Part shown: in pieces, positions 32,788-40,979 of the stretch
Numbering within the stretch: position 1 is the stretch's first letter
How the letters are laid out: each line of letters opens with the position of its first letter
Assembly (NCBI GenBank): GCA_947631615.1
Contig: CANRLX010000016.1
Location: forward strand, 1-42,788
DNA from: an uncultured Acetatifactor sp.
GTDB taxonomy: Bacteria > Bacillota > Clostridia > Lachnospirales > Lachnospiraceae
Direction: 5' to 3'
DNA: 42,788 bases
Notes under the pieces: generated by a model
Database searches by the model: none
The model's input: only the letters and a program-made list of their open reading frames with translations
What the model was told of the DNA's origin: nothing
Made by a program: the position numbers and the translations under genes

Positions 32788-34731
32788 ATGACAGAACGTG
32801 ATTTGCAGATGATACCATATCCTCTTGGCGCGCACTTTGAGATGGATCGTATCCGTTTTTCCTTTGCATCCAAAAAGGAGCAATGCGGTGTTATTTTATA
32901 TGACAGAAATTCCGGAAGGAGGCTGAAAAGGCTTCCCTTTTCCCAGAAGGAGAGAATCGGCAATATCTATTGCAAGTATATAGAGGGGGTGGACCCCAAA
33001 CAAACGGCATACCAGTTTTACGAGGAGGACCGCATCCTTCCGGACGAGAGGGCCCGCGTGTTCATAGGGCGTCATGTCTACGGGCGGGAGCGGGACAGCA
33101 GAGATTTGAAGGCGGGCTTCTTAAAGGCCGGTTTTGACTGGCAGGGGGACGTCAGGCCGCACATTCCCTACGAGGAGTGTGTGTGCTATTGTATGCACGT
33201 GCGCGGGTTTACGAGACATACCTCCTCCGGCGTGGCCGACAGAGGAACGTTTCGGGGGATGACGGAGAAGATCCCCTATCTGCTGGAGAGCGGCATCACT
33301 ACGGTGGAGCTGCAGCCGGCGTATGAGTTTATGGAGGTGCCGTGCAGAGAAGCGCACAGAGGGAGCGCGTCCCAGGGTGTCGTCCTGGCCAAGGGGCCGG
33401 AGCTTGAGCCGCCCCGGCGGCTGAACTACTGGGGCTACAAGAAGGGCTATTATTATATGCCGAAGGCCGCCTATGCGGCGGGGGAAGACGCCGCCACGGA
33501 ATTTAAGGAGATGGTGCGCGCGTTTCATGCAAACGGCATGGAGATCGTGATGCAGTTTTATTTCCCGAACGACGTGAAGGAGCAGGAGATACCGGAGATC
33601 CTTCGCTTCTGGGTGCTGGAGTACCATGTGGACGGATTTCACCTGATGGGGGAGCGCCTTCCCACCACCGTGATCGCCAGGGATGAGCTTCTGGCAGACA
33701 CAAAGCTCTGGTACTACGGTTTTGACACGGATGCCGTCTACGGCAGGGAGGAAGGCCCAAAGTCCCCGAACCTTGCCGCCTACCGGGATGATTACCTGTA
33801 TACTATGCGCAAATATCTGAAGGGCGACGAGGATATGCTGCAGAGCGTCCTGTACCAGATGCGCCATATCCCCCATAGGGAAGCGTGCATACACTATTTG
33901 ACCAACTACTACGGGCTTACGCTGATGGATCTGGTATCTTATGACCGCAAGCACAACGAGCCCAACGGGGAGGACAACCGAGACGGGAATCCCTCCAACT
34001 TCAGCTGGAACTGCGGGGAGGAGGGAAGCAGCCGCCGCAAGAAGATCCTGCTGCTTCGCAGAAAGCAGATCAAGAACGCCATATGTCTTTTGCTTTTGGG
34101 GCAGGGGACCCCGTTAATCTTCATGGGGGATGAGTTTGGCAATTCCCAGAAGGGCAACAACAACCCGTACTGTCATGACAGCTCTGTCACCTGGCTGGAC
34201 TGGCGCGATCTGGAGAGAAACAGCGAGATCTATGATTTTTGGAAGAGGATGGTGCGGCTCAGAAAAGAGCATCCCATATTGCGGAGGCGGGAGGAGTTTC
34301 GCCTCATGGATTACAGCTCCTGCGGCTATCCGGATCTGTCCTACCACGGGCAGAACGCGTGGAGGCCCCAGCTGGAGAGCTACAACCGCCATGTGGGGAT
34401 CATGTACTGCGGCAAATATGCCAAAAAAGAGGACGGCGGGGAGGACGCGTTTTTCTATCTCGCTATGAATATGTACTGGGAGCCTCAAAGGCTAGGGCTC
34501 CCGAAGCTTCCCAAAGGGCTTAAGTGGAAGCGGATCGTCTGCACGGACACAGCGTGCGAGGGCCTGACGGCCGGTCCTTCGGATCCGGCGGATTTGAAGG
34601 AAACGCCGGAGGAGACGGAGCAGAGAATACCGGCGCGGACGATCGAGCTGTTTATGAGCGTTTCGGAGCTGCCGGACGGCGGAGAAAGGACGGCAAAGCC
34701 GAAAAAGCGCGCCGGGTCCAGGAAGAAGTGA
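32788..34731 (+). CDS. GH13 isoamylase/pullulanase-like protein lacking catalytic residues
   Basis: The 647-residue protein has the layout of glycogen-debranching GH13 proteins: an N-terminal CBM48-like beta domain (1-100), a TIM-barrel region (120-530) and a C-terminal beta domain. The late barrel motif is well kept (FSWNCGEEG, GQGTPLIFMGDEFGNSQKGNNNPY). The catalytic blocks are not: where the nucleophile should be (GFRxD) it has GFHLMGE, the acid block is LADTKLWYYG, the DVVxNH block is VMQFYFPND, and HDGFTL is YYGLTL. It is therefore very likely a binding or scaffold protein. ATG 32788 follows GGAGG by six bases. The stop overlaps the next start (TGATG). Confidence 0.85.
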   Translation: MTERDLQMIPYPLGAHFEMDRIRFSFASKKEQCGVILYDRNSGRRLKRLPFSQKERIGNIYCKYIEGVDPKQTAYQFYEEDRILPDERARVFIGRHVYGRERDSRDLKAGFLKAGFDWQGDVRPHIPYEECVCYCMHVRGFTRHTSSGVADRGTFRGMTEKIPYLLESGITTVELQPAYEFMEVPCREAHRGSASQGVVLAKGPELEPPRRLNYWGYKKGYYYMPKAAYAAGEDAATEFKEMVRAFHANGMEIVMQFYFPNDVKEQEIPEILRFWVLEYHVDGFHLMGERLPTTVIARDELLADTKLWYYGFDTDAVYGREEGPKSPNLAAYRDDYLYTMRKYLKGDEDMLQSVLYQMRHIPHREACIHYLTNYYGLTLMDLVSYDRKHNEPNGEDNRDGNPSNFSWNCGEEGSSRRKKILLLRRKQIKNAICLLLLGQGTPLIFMGDEFGNSQKGNNNPYCHDSSVTWLDWRDLERNSEIYDFWKRMVRLRKEHPILRRREEFRLMDYSSCGYPDLSYHGQNAWRPQLESYNRHVGIMYCGKYAKKEDGGEDAFFYLAMNMYWEPQRLGLPKLPKGLKWKRIVCTDTACEGLTAGPSDPADLKETPEETEQRIPARTIELFMSVSELPDGGERTAKPKKRAGSRKK

Positions 34732-35267
34732 TGGGAAAGGCTTGGAGACATTTTAAGACGGTGACATATCATAAGTATCTGGTGGCGAAGGGCTGCTTTC
34801 GGGTCGGCCTCTACCGACAGGGGATCCTTCACGACCTCTCCAAGTACGGCCCCACGGAATTTCTGGTGGGCGTCCGGTATTTTCAGGGGGACAGGAGCCC
34901 CAACAACGCGGAGCGGGAGGAGAAGGGATATTCCGCCGCGTGGCTCCACCATAAGGGGCGCAACAAGCACCATTATGAGTATTGGATCGATTACAGCACC
35001 CAGGAGATCCCGGGAGGGATGGCGCCGGTGCCCATGCCGGACCGCTACGTCGCGGAGATGATCATGGACCGTATCGCGGCAAGCAAGGTGTACCGGGGGA
35101 AGAACTACAGGGACTCCGATCCGCTTGCCTACTTTGAGCGGGGGGCGGAGAGCTCCCTGATCCATCCGGAAACCAAGGAGAAGCTTCGCCGTATGCTGCA
35201 GATGCTTGCCGAGAGGGGAGAGGAGGAGACCTTCCGGTGTATCCGCAGAGAGCTTGTGAAGAAATGA
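34731..35267 (+). CDS. DUF5662 family protein
   Basis: The 178-residue cytosolic protein has HKYLVAKGCFRVGLYRQGILHDLSKYGPTEF and AWLHHKGRNKHHYEYW, with many conserved histidines and aspartates that could form a metal site; this pattern belongs to the DUF5662 family, whose function is not known. It starts at ATG 34731, which overlaps the stop of the GH13-like gene by one base, so the two are coupled. The neighbours suggest a shared but unknown task. Confidence 0.8.
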   Translation: MGKAWRHFKTVTYHKYLVAKGCFRVGLYRQGILHDLSKYGPTEFLVGVRYFQGDRSPNNAEREEKGYSAAWLHHKGRNKHHYEYWIDYSTQEIPGGMAPVPMPDRYVAEMIMDRIAASKVYRGKNYRDSDPLAYFERGAESSLIHPETKEKLRRMLQMLAERGEEETFRCIRRELVKK

Positions 35268-35338
35268 GAAACGGACCTGCACCATTTCCGCGCGCGCAGA
35301 ATAAGATACAGTAAACGAGAGCACAAGGACAGTTTGCG

Positions 35339-35641
35339 ATGAATTGTTGGATTTTATGGTTACTGTTGTTCTGCGGCGGTAACGGCGGTAATGGCGGAAA
35401 CTGCGGCTGCGGCGGTGGCGGCAGTACTGGATACGCCGCAGGAAGAAGCGGAAACGACGGAGGAAACTGCGGGTGTAACGGCAATGACAGCGGCTATGGA
35501 CAGTCCCGGGTAAGCGGTGCGATGCCTGCGGCATGGTCGTCCGACTGCGGCTGCGACCAGGATTCCAGATCGTTTTCCGGCAGGCAGGATTTCCCCAGCG
35601 TGGGACGCGGAGACACCTGCGGATGTGAAAACCAGGATTGA
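35339..35641 (+). CDS. Small Gly/Cys-rich protein
   Basis: The 100-residue product starts MNCWILWLLLFC, a short hydrophobic segment, and then consists of Gly, Asn and Ser with CGC triplets (NCGCGGGG, NCGCNGN, DCGC, TCGCEN). It resembles the Gly/Cys-rich small proteins annotated as chorion-like or spore-associated in gut clostridia, but I cannot assign a function. ATG 35339 has AAGGA nine bases upstream. A strong terminator follows eight bases after the stop, which supports a real gene. The start could be a signal or anchor segment. Confidence 0.65.
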   Translation: MNCWILWLLLFCGGNGGNGGNCGCGGGGSTGYAAGRSGNDGGNCGCNGNDSGYGQSRVSGAMPAAWSSDCGCDQDSRSFSGRQDFPSVGRGDTCGCENQD

Positions 35642-35648
35642 CAGGTGT

Positions 35649-35688
35649 GCGGCATAGGGCCTTTTTACGGGCGCTATGCCGTATTTTT
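35649..35688 (+). terminator. Intrinsic terminator after the Gly/Cys-rich gene
   Basis: GCGGCATAG/CTATGCCG-type stem, with CGGCATAG (35650-35657) pairing with CTATGCCG (35674-35681), followed by TATTTTT (35682-35688). The inner part GGCC/GGGC adds to the stem. Confidence 0.8.
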
Positions 35689-35725
35689 GTGGAAAAATAA
35701 TGTGCCCGATCTTCCGTGCGGCATC

Positions 35726-35754
35726 TTGCCAAAACGCTCAAAAAGGACTATACT
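35726..35754 (+). promoter_or_regulatory. Sigma-A promoter of the lactonase-like gene
   Basis: TTGCCA (35726-35731) and TATACT (35749-35754) with a gap of 17 bases. The start of RNA would be near 35761, with a 55-base leader. Confidence 0.65.
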
Positions 35755-35815
35755 AAACATAACGTTTCCTCTGCCGCGTGAGATCAGAGAGGGAAGGCAT
35801 TAAGGAGGAAGAGAT

Positions 35816-36871
35816 ATGGCGAAGGACAAATATGTTGCTTATGTGTCCACCTACACACAGGGGGACACGCACGGGATCAGGGTGTATGATGTGGACGTGG
35901 CAAACGGGCGTTTTGCGGAGAAGGATAAGGTGACGATCTCCAACTCGTCCTATCTGACCATTTCCCACAACGGCAGATATCTCTATTCCATCACGGACTT
36001 TGGCGTGGAGGCTTACCGGATCGCAAAGGACGGCACTCTCTCCGAGATCAACCATGCCTCCATCAACGGAATGAGAGGGTGTTATCTCGCCACGGATTTC
36101 ACGGACCGGTATCTCTTTGTGGCGGGATATCATGACGGGAAGCTGACGGTGCTCCGGCTTTTGGAGGACGGCTCCGTGGGCGGCATTACGGATGAAATCT
36201 TCCACAAGGGGCTGGGGAGCGTGGCCGAGCGCAATTTCCGCCCGCACATCAACTGCGCGCGGATGACCCATGACAACAAGTACCTTCTGGTGGCGGATCA
36301 GGGGATGGATCATGTGAATGTCTATCGGTTCGACCTGGAGAAGGGAAAGACGGCGCTGGCGGATATTATCCGCAGCGACTTAGAGTCCGCGCCCCGACAT
36401 ATCAAGATCTCCGAGGACGGGCGGTTCATTTATATTGTGCACGAGCTGAAGTGTTATATCGACGTGTACTCCTATGAGGAGCGAAACGACATGCCCTACT
36501 TTGAAAAGATCCAGACCGTACAGGAGATCGAGCTGGACAGCGGGAGCAACAACGCGGCCAGCGCCCTGAGCTTTTCCCAGGATTATAATTACCTGTTGAG
36601 CTCTATCTCGGGCAACAATTCGGTGGTGGTATACCACGTGGACAAAGAGACGGGAATGTTGTCGGAGATACTGTGTCTGCCGGTCAGCGGAGAGTATCCC
36701 AAGGATGCCGCGTTCTTTCCGGACAACCGGTTTTTGGTGTCGCTGAATCATGAGAGCGACAATATGACGTTTTTCCGTGTGGATCTGAAGGCGGGCACGC
36801 TGGTCATGAACGGGCCGGCGATCCGTGTGAACGAGCCGAACTGTATATTGTTTCACAAGCTGGGAGGGTGA
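35816..36871 (+). CDS. Lactonase family beta-propeller (6-phosphogluconolactonase-like)
   Basis: The 351-residue protein shows repeated blade segments of about 45 residues (for example YLTISHNGRYLYSITDFGVEAYRI, NKYLLVADQGMDHVNVYRFD and DYNYLLSSISGNNSVVVYHVD), the pattern of seven-bladed lactonases (PF10282). These include 6-phosphogluconolactonases of the Pgl type and muconate-like cyclases; the substrate here is unknown. There is no signal peptide. ATG 35816 follows AAGGAGGAA. A bidirectional terminator separates it from aroC. Confidence 0.88.
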   Translation: MAKDKYVAYVSTYTQGDTHGIRVYDVDVANGRFAEKDKVTISNSSYLTISHNGRYLYSITDFGVEAYRIAKDGTLSEINHASINGMRGCYLATDFTDRYLFVAGYHDGKLTVLRLLEDGSVGGITDEIFHKGLGSVAERNFRPHINCARMTHDNKYLLVADQGMDHVNVYRFDLEKGKTALADIIRSDLESAPRHIKISEDGRFIYIVHELKCYIDVYSYEERNDMPYFEKIQTVQEIELDSGSNNAASALSFSQDYNYLLSSISGNNSVVVYHVDKETGMLSEILCLPVSGEYPKDAAFFPDNRFLVSLNHESDNMTFFRVDLKAGTLVMNGPAIRVNEPNCILFHKLGG

Positions 36872-36890
36872 GCCCCCGTTAAAAAAAGAG

Positions 36891-36924
36891 CTGCGCCGCA
36901 GGGATTCCCTGCGGCGCAGTTTTT
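36891..36924. terminator. Bidirectional intrinsic terminator between lactonase-like gene and aroC
   Basis: CTGCGCCGCAGGG (36891-36903) and CCCTGCGGCGCAG (36907-36919) form a perfect 13-bp stem with a 3-base loop, followed by TTTTT (36920-36924). An A run (36881-36887) serves the - strand. The T run shares bases with the aroC stop codon. Confidence 0.92.
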
Positions 36925-38023
36925 ACCTGCGGTAGAAGTCTACGATGCGGTCAAGCCTTGCGCTCATGTTGAGAAGCATGGCGTCCAGGACGGTGACGGC
37001 GGTCATACATTCCATGACGACGACGGCGCGGGGAACGATGACGGGATCGTGGCGGCCCTTGATTTGGAGATCGATTTCCTGGCCGGACCGGTTGACTGTC
37101 TGCTGCGTGCGGAAGATGGAGGGAGTCGGTTTTACATGGGCGCGGATTAAGATCGTGTCGCCGTCGCTGATGCCGCCCAGGATTCCTCCCGCGCGGTTGG
37201 TGGCCTTTGTGACAGTGCCGTCATTTATGCGGAAGGAATCGTTGTTCTCGCTGCCCAGGCGGGAGGAGACGGCTGTCCCGTCGCCGATCTCCACGGCCTT
37301 TACCGCGCCGATGGACAGGATCGCTTTGGCGAGGTTTGCGTCCAGCTTCTCAAAGACGGGGTCGCCGATGCCGGCGGGAACGCCGGTCACAAAGCACTCC
37401 ATGCAGCCTCCCACGGAGTCGTACTCTGCCCTCGCCTGCTCCAGATAGGCGGTCGCCTTTTGGTCGGCGTCGCGGTCGGGCATTGCGGTTTTGGTGGACA
37501 GGATGGCGTCCGCGTCGAACCGGGACAGATCGGCCTCGATGCCGCCGATGCTTCTCGTGTAGGCGCAGACCTTGACCCCCATCTGCTCCAGCAGCTTGCA
37601 GGCGATGGCGCCGGCCGCCACCCGTCCCACCGTCTCTCTTCCGGAGGAGCGTCCCCCGCCGCGGTAGTCGCGGAAGCCGTATTTGGCGTCAAAGGTGTAA
37701 TCAGCATGACCGGGGCGGTAGCAGGATGCGATCTCATTATAATCGCGGGAGATCTGGGAGGTGTTTCGCACCAGGAGAGAGATCGGGGTGCCGGTGGTGC
37801 GCCCCTCAAAGACACCGGAGAGGATCTCCACCAGATCGTCCTCCCTGCGCGGGGTAGTGAGACTGCTGGTGCCCGGCTTACGCCGGTCAAGGTAGCGCTG
37901 GATATCCTGCTCGTCGAGGGGGAGTCCCGCCGGACAGCCGTCCACCACCACGCCAAGGGCTTTGCCGTGGGATTCTCCCCAGGTGGTTATTCTGAAAACG
38001 GTTCCAAAGGTTGAACCTGCCAT
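36923..38023 (-). CDS. aroC: Chorismate synthase
   Basis: AroC converts EPSP to chorismate with reduced FMN, the last shared step of aromatic amino acid synthesis. The 366-residue product starts MAGSTFGTVFRITTWGESHG and has RPGHADYTFDAKYGFRDYRGGGRSSGRET, the family signatures. The frame is open upstream to 38119, but ATG at 38023 with GAGGT before it gives the usual N-terminus. No other aro gene is near. It runs against the neighbouring genes. Confidence 0.97.
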   Translation of the reverse strand: MAGSTFGTVFRITTWGESHGKALGVVVDGCPAGLPLDEQDIQRYLDRRKPGTSSLTTPRREDDLVEILSGVFEGRTTGTPISLLVRNTSQISRDYNEIASCYRPGHADYTFDAKYGFRDYRGGGRSSGRETVGRVAAGAIACKLLEQMGVKVCAYTRSIGGIEADLSRFDADAILSTKTAMPDRDADQKATAYLEQARAEYDSVGGCMECFVTGVPAGIGDPVFEKLDANLAKAILSIGAVKAVEIGDGTAVSSRLGSENNDSFRINDGTVTKATNRAGGILGGISDGDTILIRAHVKPTPSIFRTQQTVNRSGQEIDLQIKGRHDPVIVPRAVVVMECMTAVTVLDAMLLNMSARLDRIVDFYRR

Positions 38024-38074
38024 AAGTACCTCGATTCCGCGCGGCGGGCGCCGTGCTTTTTTCTTTTGATAAAA

Positions 38075-38103
38075 ATTATAGCGAATACCGGTGTGTTTCG
38101 CAA
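38075..38103 (-). promoter_or_regulatory. Sigma-A promoter of aroC
   Basis: On the - strand TTGCGA (38103-38098) and TATAAT (38080-38075) are 17 bases apart. Transcription should begin near 38068. Confidence 0.75.
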
Positions 38104-38109
38104 CTTTTT

Positions 38110-38129
38110 GTTCCAACAAATTTTGGAAC
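38110..38129. promoter_or_regulatory. Palindrome upstream of the aroC promoter, possible operator
   Basis: GTTCCAA (38110-38116) and TTGGAAC (38123-38129) form a symmetric site with a 6-base gap. It lies just upstream of the aroC -35 element, in the AT-rich divergent region before the carboxypeptidase gene. It could be a repressor or activator site; no regulator is known. The rest of 38130-38217 is A/T-rich and should contain the promoter of the next gene (several TATTAT-like boxes near 38169-38190). Confidence 0.35.
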
Positions 38130-38217
38130 CATTCTAAAAAAATAGTGCATCTTTAAAAAAAGTGTGCTATTATTATACATGTATTATTGTGTTTTTTTGT
38201 AAAGGGTTGAAAGACAA

Positions 38218-39249
38218 ATGAAGAAAAACGTAGAGGAGCGCTTTCGGAAAGGGCTTCTGAAATATGGAAAGAAAAACAAATTACATAGATGCCTGGTGCT
38301 GCCGATTTTGGTGATAGGGACCTTTTTTTCCCATGTGTTTTGCTTTGTGCGGGGAAACGGGAAGCGCTTCGCGATGCTGGCGATGACGTTTCTTCTGTTT
38401 GTGGTGTACAGCAGCTTTTCTTTCCCCATCTTTCTCTCCGAGGAGAGAGATGGGGAGGCTGCGGATCTCGACGAGGCGGTGTCGCTGGCGCAGGAGTCGG
38501 AGCCGGATCTGTCGGAATTTTTGGAGGAGGACGGCTCTCTTAGCTTTTCCGAGTACGGGGATGACGTCCACAGCGCGGGCGGCTCCATTACCTATGGGGC
38601 GGAGGAGATCCTGCAGTCTGCAAAACAGGCCGGCCCTTCCGACGGGGATCCCGGGCAGGACGGGGATTTGGGTGCGGTTTTTACCCGGGACGACTGGCGC
38701 CTGATCTTGGTCAACAAACAACATTCCATTCCGGAGGATTACGAGTTTCCGCTGGGCACGATCACGGGGTATCTGCAGTGTGACGCGCGCATTGTGGACG
38801 ATCTGGTCGCTATGATCCAGGCGGCGAAGAAGGACCATGTGAATCTGGAGATCCGTTCCCCTTACCGCACCAGGGAACGGCAGGAGGGGAATTTCAACGA
38901 CAGGATCTCCTACTATATGAACCGGGGGCTTTCTTATATGGAGGCGTACCAGAGGACCAGCAGAGTGATTACCATACCGGATAACAGCGAGCACCAGATC
39001 GGCCTTGCGCTGGATATTCTGGGCGACGGATACAAGAACCTGGACGAGGGGTTTGCCGATACGGACGCGGGCAGATGGCTTGCCGCGAACAGCTATAAGT
39101 ACGGCTTCATCCTGCGCTATCCGGAGGGCAAGGAGTATTATACCGGCATCGCCTACGAGCCCTGGCATTTTCGGTACGTGGGAGTGGATGCCGCCACCGT
39201 GATCACGGAGCGGGGCATCACCTTGGAAGAGTTTTGGGAGGATATGTAG
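38218..39249 (+). CDS. VanY-type D-alanyl-D-alanine carboxypeptidase
   Basis: The 343-residue protein has an N-terminal cytosolic part, one membrane span (about residues 41-67, RFAMLAMTFLLFVVYSSFSF) and an outside M15B domain (155-340). Zinc ligands are seen in SEHQIGLALDI (His and Asp) and EPWHFRYVG (His), the VanY pattern; EIRSPYRTRERQ is also typical. It trims the terminal D-Ala from wall peptides. No vancomycin genes are near, so a housekeeping role in wall maturation is more likely. ATG 38218 is behind AAAGGG at 11 bases. Confidence 0.9.
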   Translation: MKKNVEERFRKGLLKYGKKNKLHRCLVLPILVIGTFFSHVFCFVRGNGKRFAMLAMTFLLFVVYSSFSFPIFLSEERDGEAADLDEAVSLAQESEPDLSEFLEEDGSLSFSEYGDDVHSAGGSITYGAEEILQSAKQAGPSDGDPGQDGDLGAVFTRDDWRLILVNKQHSIPEDYEFPLGTITGYLQCDARIVDDLVAMIQAAKKDHVNLEIRSPYRTRERQEGNFNDRISYYMNRGLSYMEAYQRTSRVITIPDNSEHQIGLALDILGDGYKNLDEGFADTDAGRWLAANSYKYGFILRYPEGKEYYTGIAYEPWHFRYVGVDAATVITERGITLEEFWEDM

Positions 39250-39251
39250 GC

Positions 39252-40385
39252 TTGGGAGCGGATTATCGCATTTTGAAAAGGGAAGGAAGAGCCAAGAGAG
39301 GCGAATTTCATACGGTGCACGGTGTTATCCAGACGCCGGTGTTTATGAATGTGGGCACGGTGGCTGCCATCAAGGGGGCCGTGTCCACACAGGATTTGGA
39401 ACAGATTGGGACCCAGGTGGAGCTCTCAAACACCTATCATCTGCACGTGCGCCCCGGCGATCAGGTCATAAAGAAGCTGGGGGGACTGCATCGGTTTATG
39501 TCCTGGGACAAGCCGATCCTGACGGATTCCGGAGGATTCCAGGTGTTTTCTCTGGCGGGGCTTCGCAGAATACGGGAGGAGGGCGTTTATTTTAACTCCC
39601 ACATAGACGGGCGCAAGATATTCATGGGGCCGGAGGAGAGTATGCGGATCCAGTCGAATCTGGGTTCCACCATTGCTATGGCCTTTGACGAGTGTCCCCC
39701 CAGCAAGGCGGACAAAAGCTACGTGCAGGCGTCCGTGGACCGCACCTTTAGGTGGCTGGAGCGCTGCAAGCGGGAGATGGATCGCCTAAACGGCCTGGAC
39801 GACACCATAAACCCCAGGCAGCTTCTCTTTGGGATCAATCAGGGCGCCGTCTATGAGGATATCCGCATCCGGCACGCGGAGCGCATCGCGGAGCTGGATC
39901 TGGACGGCTACGCCGTGGGGGGACTGGCGGTGGGAGAGACGCACGAGGAAATGTACCACATTCTGGACGAGGTGGTGCCTCATCTTCCCCAGGAGAAGCC
40001 CACTTACCTGATGGGCGTGGGAACACCGGCCAATATTCTCGAGGGCGTGGAGCGCGGCGTGGATTTCTTCGACTGCGTCTATCCGTCCCGAAACGGGCGT
40101 CACGGACACCTGTACACCAATCGGGGAAAGATCAACCTCTTCAATGCCAAATACGAGCTGGATGAGCGCCCCATCGAGGAGGGGTGCGGCTGTCCGGCGT
40201 GCAGGCGCTACTCCAGGGCCTATATACGGCATCTTTTGAAGGCGAAGGAAATGCTGGGGATGCGGCTCTGCGTTCTGCACAACCTGTATTTCTACAACAC
40301 CATGATGACCGAGATCCGCGACGCTTTGGACGAGGGGCGGTTTGCCGCCTACAAGAAGGCAAAGCTGGCGGGGATGGAAAAATAA
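39252..40385 (+). CDS. tgt: Queuine tRNA-ribosyltransferase (tRNA-guanine transglycosylase)
   Basis: Tgt exchanges guanine 34 of tRNAs with GUN anticodons for preQ1 in bacteria. The 377-residue product has SWDKPILTDSGGFQVFSL, the nucleophile segment GVDFFDCVYPSRNGRHG and the zinc site CGCPACRRYSRAYIRHL plus the following His-Asn. The start is not an ATG: TTG 39252 (with GGGAGG nine bases upstream) gives MGADYRILKREGRAKRG; TTG 39234 is an alternative that overlaps the previous gene. No queA or preQ1 riboswitch is seen nearby. Confidence 0.95.
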   Translation: MGADYRILKREGRAKRGEFHTVHGVIQTPVFMNVGTVAAIKGAVSTQDLEQIGTQVELSNTYHLHVRPGDQVIKKLGGLHRFMSWDKPILTDSGGFQVFSLAGLRRIREEGVYFNSHIDGRKIFMGPEESMRIQSNLGSTIAMAFDECPPSKADKSYVQASVDRTFRWLERCKREMDRLNGLDDTINPRQLLFGINQGAVYEDIRIRHAERIAELDLDGYAVGGLAVGETHEEMYHILDEVVPHLPQEKPTYLMGVGTPANILEGVERGVDFFDCVYPSRNGRHGHLYTNRGKINLFNAKYELDERPIEEGCGCPACRRYSRAYIRHLLKAKEMLGMRLCVLHNLYFYNTMMTEIRDALDEGRFAAYKKAKLAGMEK

Positions 40386-40422
40386 AATTTTTTGAAAACC
40401 GCCGCTTTTTTTAAAAAAGGAC

Positions 40423-40451
40423 TTGCCGCGGCATTGTTTTTTATGTATTAT
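40423..40451 (+). promoter_or_regulatory. Candidate promoter of yajC
   Basis: TTGCCG (40423-40428) and TATTAT (40446-40451) are 17 bases apart, between tgt and yajC. It could give yajC its own transcript in addition to read-through from tgt. Confidence 0.5.
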
Positions 40452-40496
40452 AGTTATTTGAACAGTCTTGAGCGTAGAGCGCGGAATGGAGGAAAA

Positions 40497-40829
40497 ATGG
40501 GAATTTTATTGACAAGTGAGGCGGAAGCGGCAGGACAGGCCACAGGAAACATCATGATTATGATCGTGGGCTATGCGATCGTTTTCGGTGCGCTGTACTT
40601 TTTTTTGATGAGACCCCAGCGGAAGGAGCAGAAGCGCATTGCGGCGATGCAGGCATCCGTGGAAGCCGGCGACTATGTTTTGACCACGTCCGGTTTTTAC
40701 GGCAGTGTGATCGGCATCGAGAACGATACGGTGATCGTGGAGTTTGGCAACAACAAAAACTGCCGCATCCCCATGGAAAAGTCGGCGATCAGCCGTGTGC
40801 AGAAGCCCGGCGAAACCGCGTCAAAGTAA
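40497..40829 (+). CDS. yajC: Preprotein translocase subunit YajC
   Basis: YajC is a small membrane protein of the SecDF-YajC complex. The 110-residue product has one membrane span (residues 18-40, NIMIMIVGYAIVFGALYFFLM), the typical RPQRKEQKRIAAMQASVEAGD following it and the conserved VLTTSGFYGSVIGIE. ATG 40497 follows GGAGG by four bases; longer in-frame starts from 40392 lack support. The tgt-yajC order is common in bacteria. Confidence 0.95.
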   Translation: MGILLTSEAEAAGQATGNIMIMIVGYAIVFGALYFFLMRPQRKEQKRIAAMQASVEAGDYVLTTSGFYGSVIGIENDTVIVEFGNNKNCRIPMEKSAISRVQKPGETASK

Positions 40830-40846
40830 CAAAAGGCTCACAGGGG

Positions 40847-40885
40847 CAGTGCTGTCCGTTATCATGCGGACCGCACTGTTTTTTT
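40847..40885 (+). terminator. Intrinsic terminator after yajC
   Basis: CAGTGC-TGTCCG (40847-40858) pairs with CGGAC-CGCACTG (40867-40878) around TTATCATG, followed by a run of seven T (40879-40885). Confidence 0.88.
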
Positions 40886-40903
40886 CGTGCCATAAAGTTA
40901 TAG

Positions 40904-40932
40904 TTGAAATTTGATCTTCCATCAGGTATCAT
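40904..40932 (+). promoter_or_regulatory. Sigma-A promoter of leuB
   Basis: TTGAAA (40904-40909) and TATCAT (40927-40932) with a gap of 17 bases. The RNA would begin near 40939; the leader is only about 40 bases, too short for a T-box or leader-peptide attenuator. Confidence 0.6.
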
Positions 40933-40979
40933 AGAAACAGTGGCTGTCTGCACCCAAAAAGAAAAAAGGAAGTGAAGCT

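Noticed and set aside
39100..39260. preQ1 riboswitch before tgt
   Set aside because: The region is inside the carboxypeptidase coding sequence and shows no preQ1 aptamer core.
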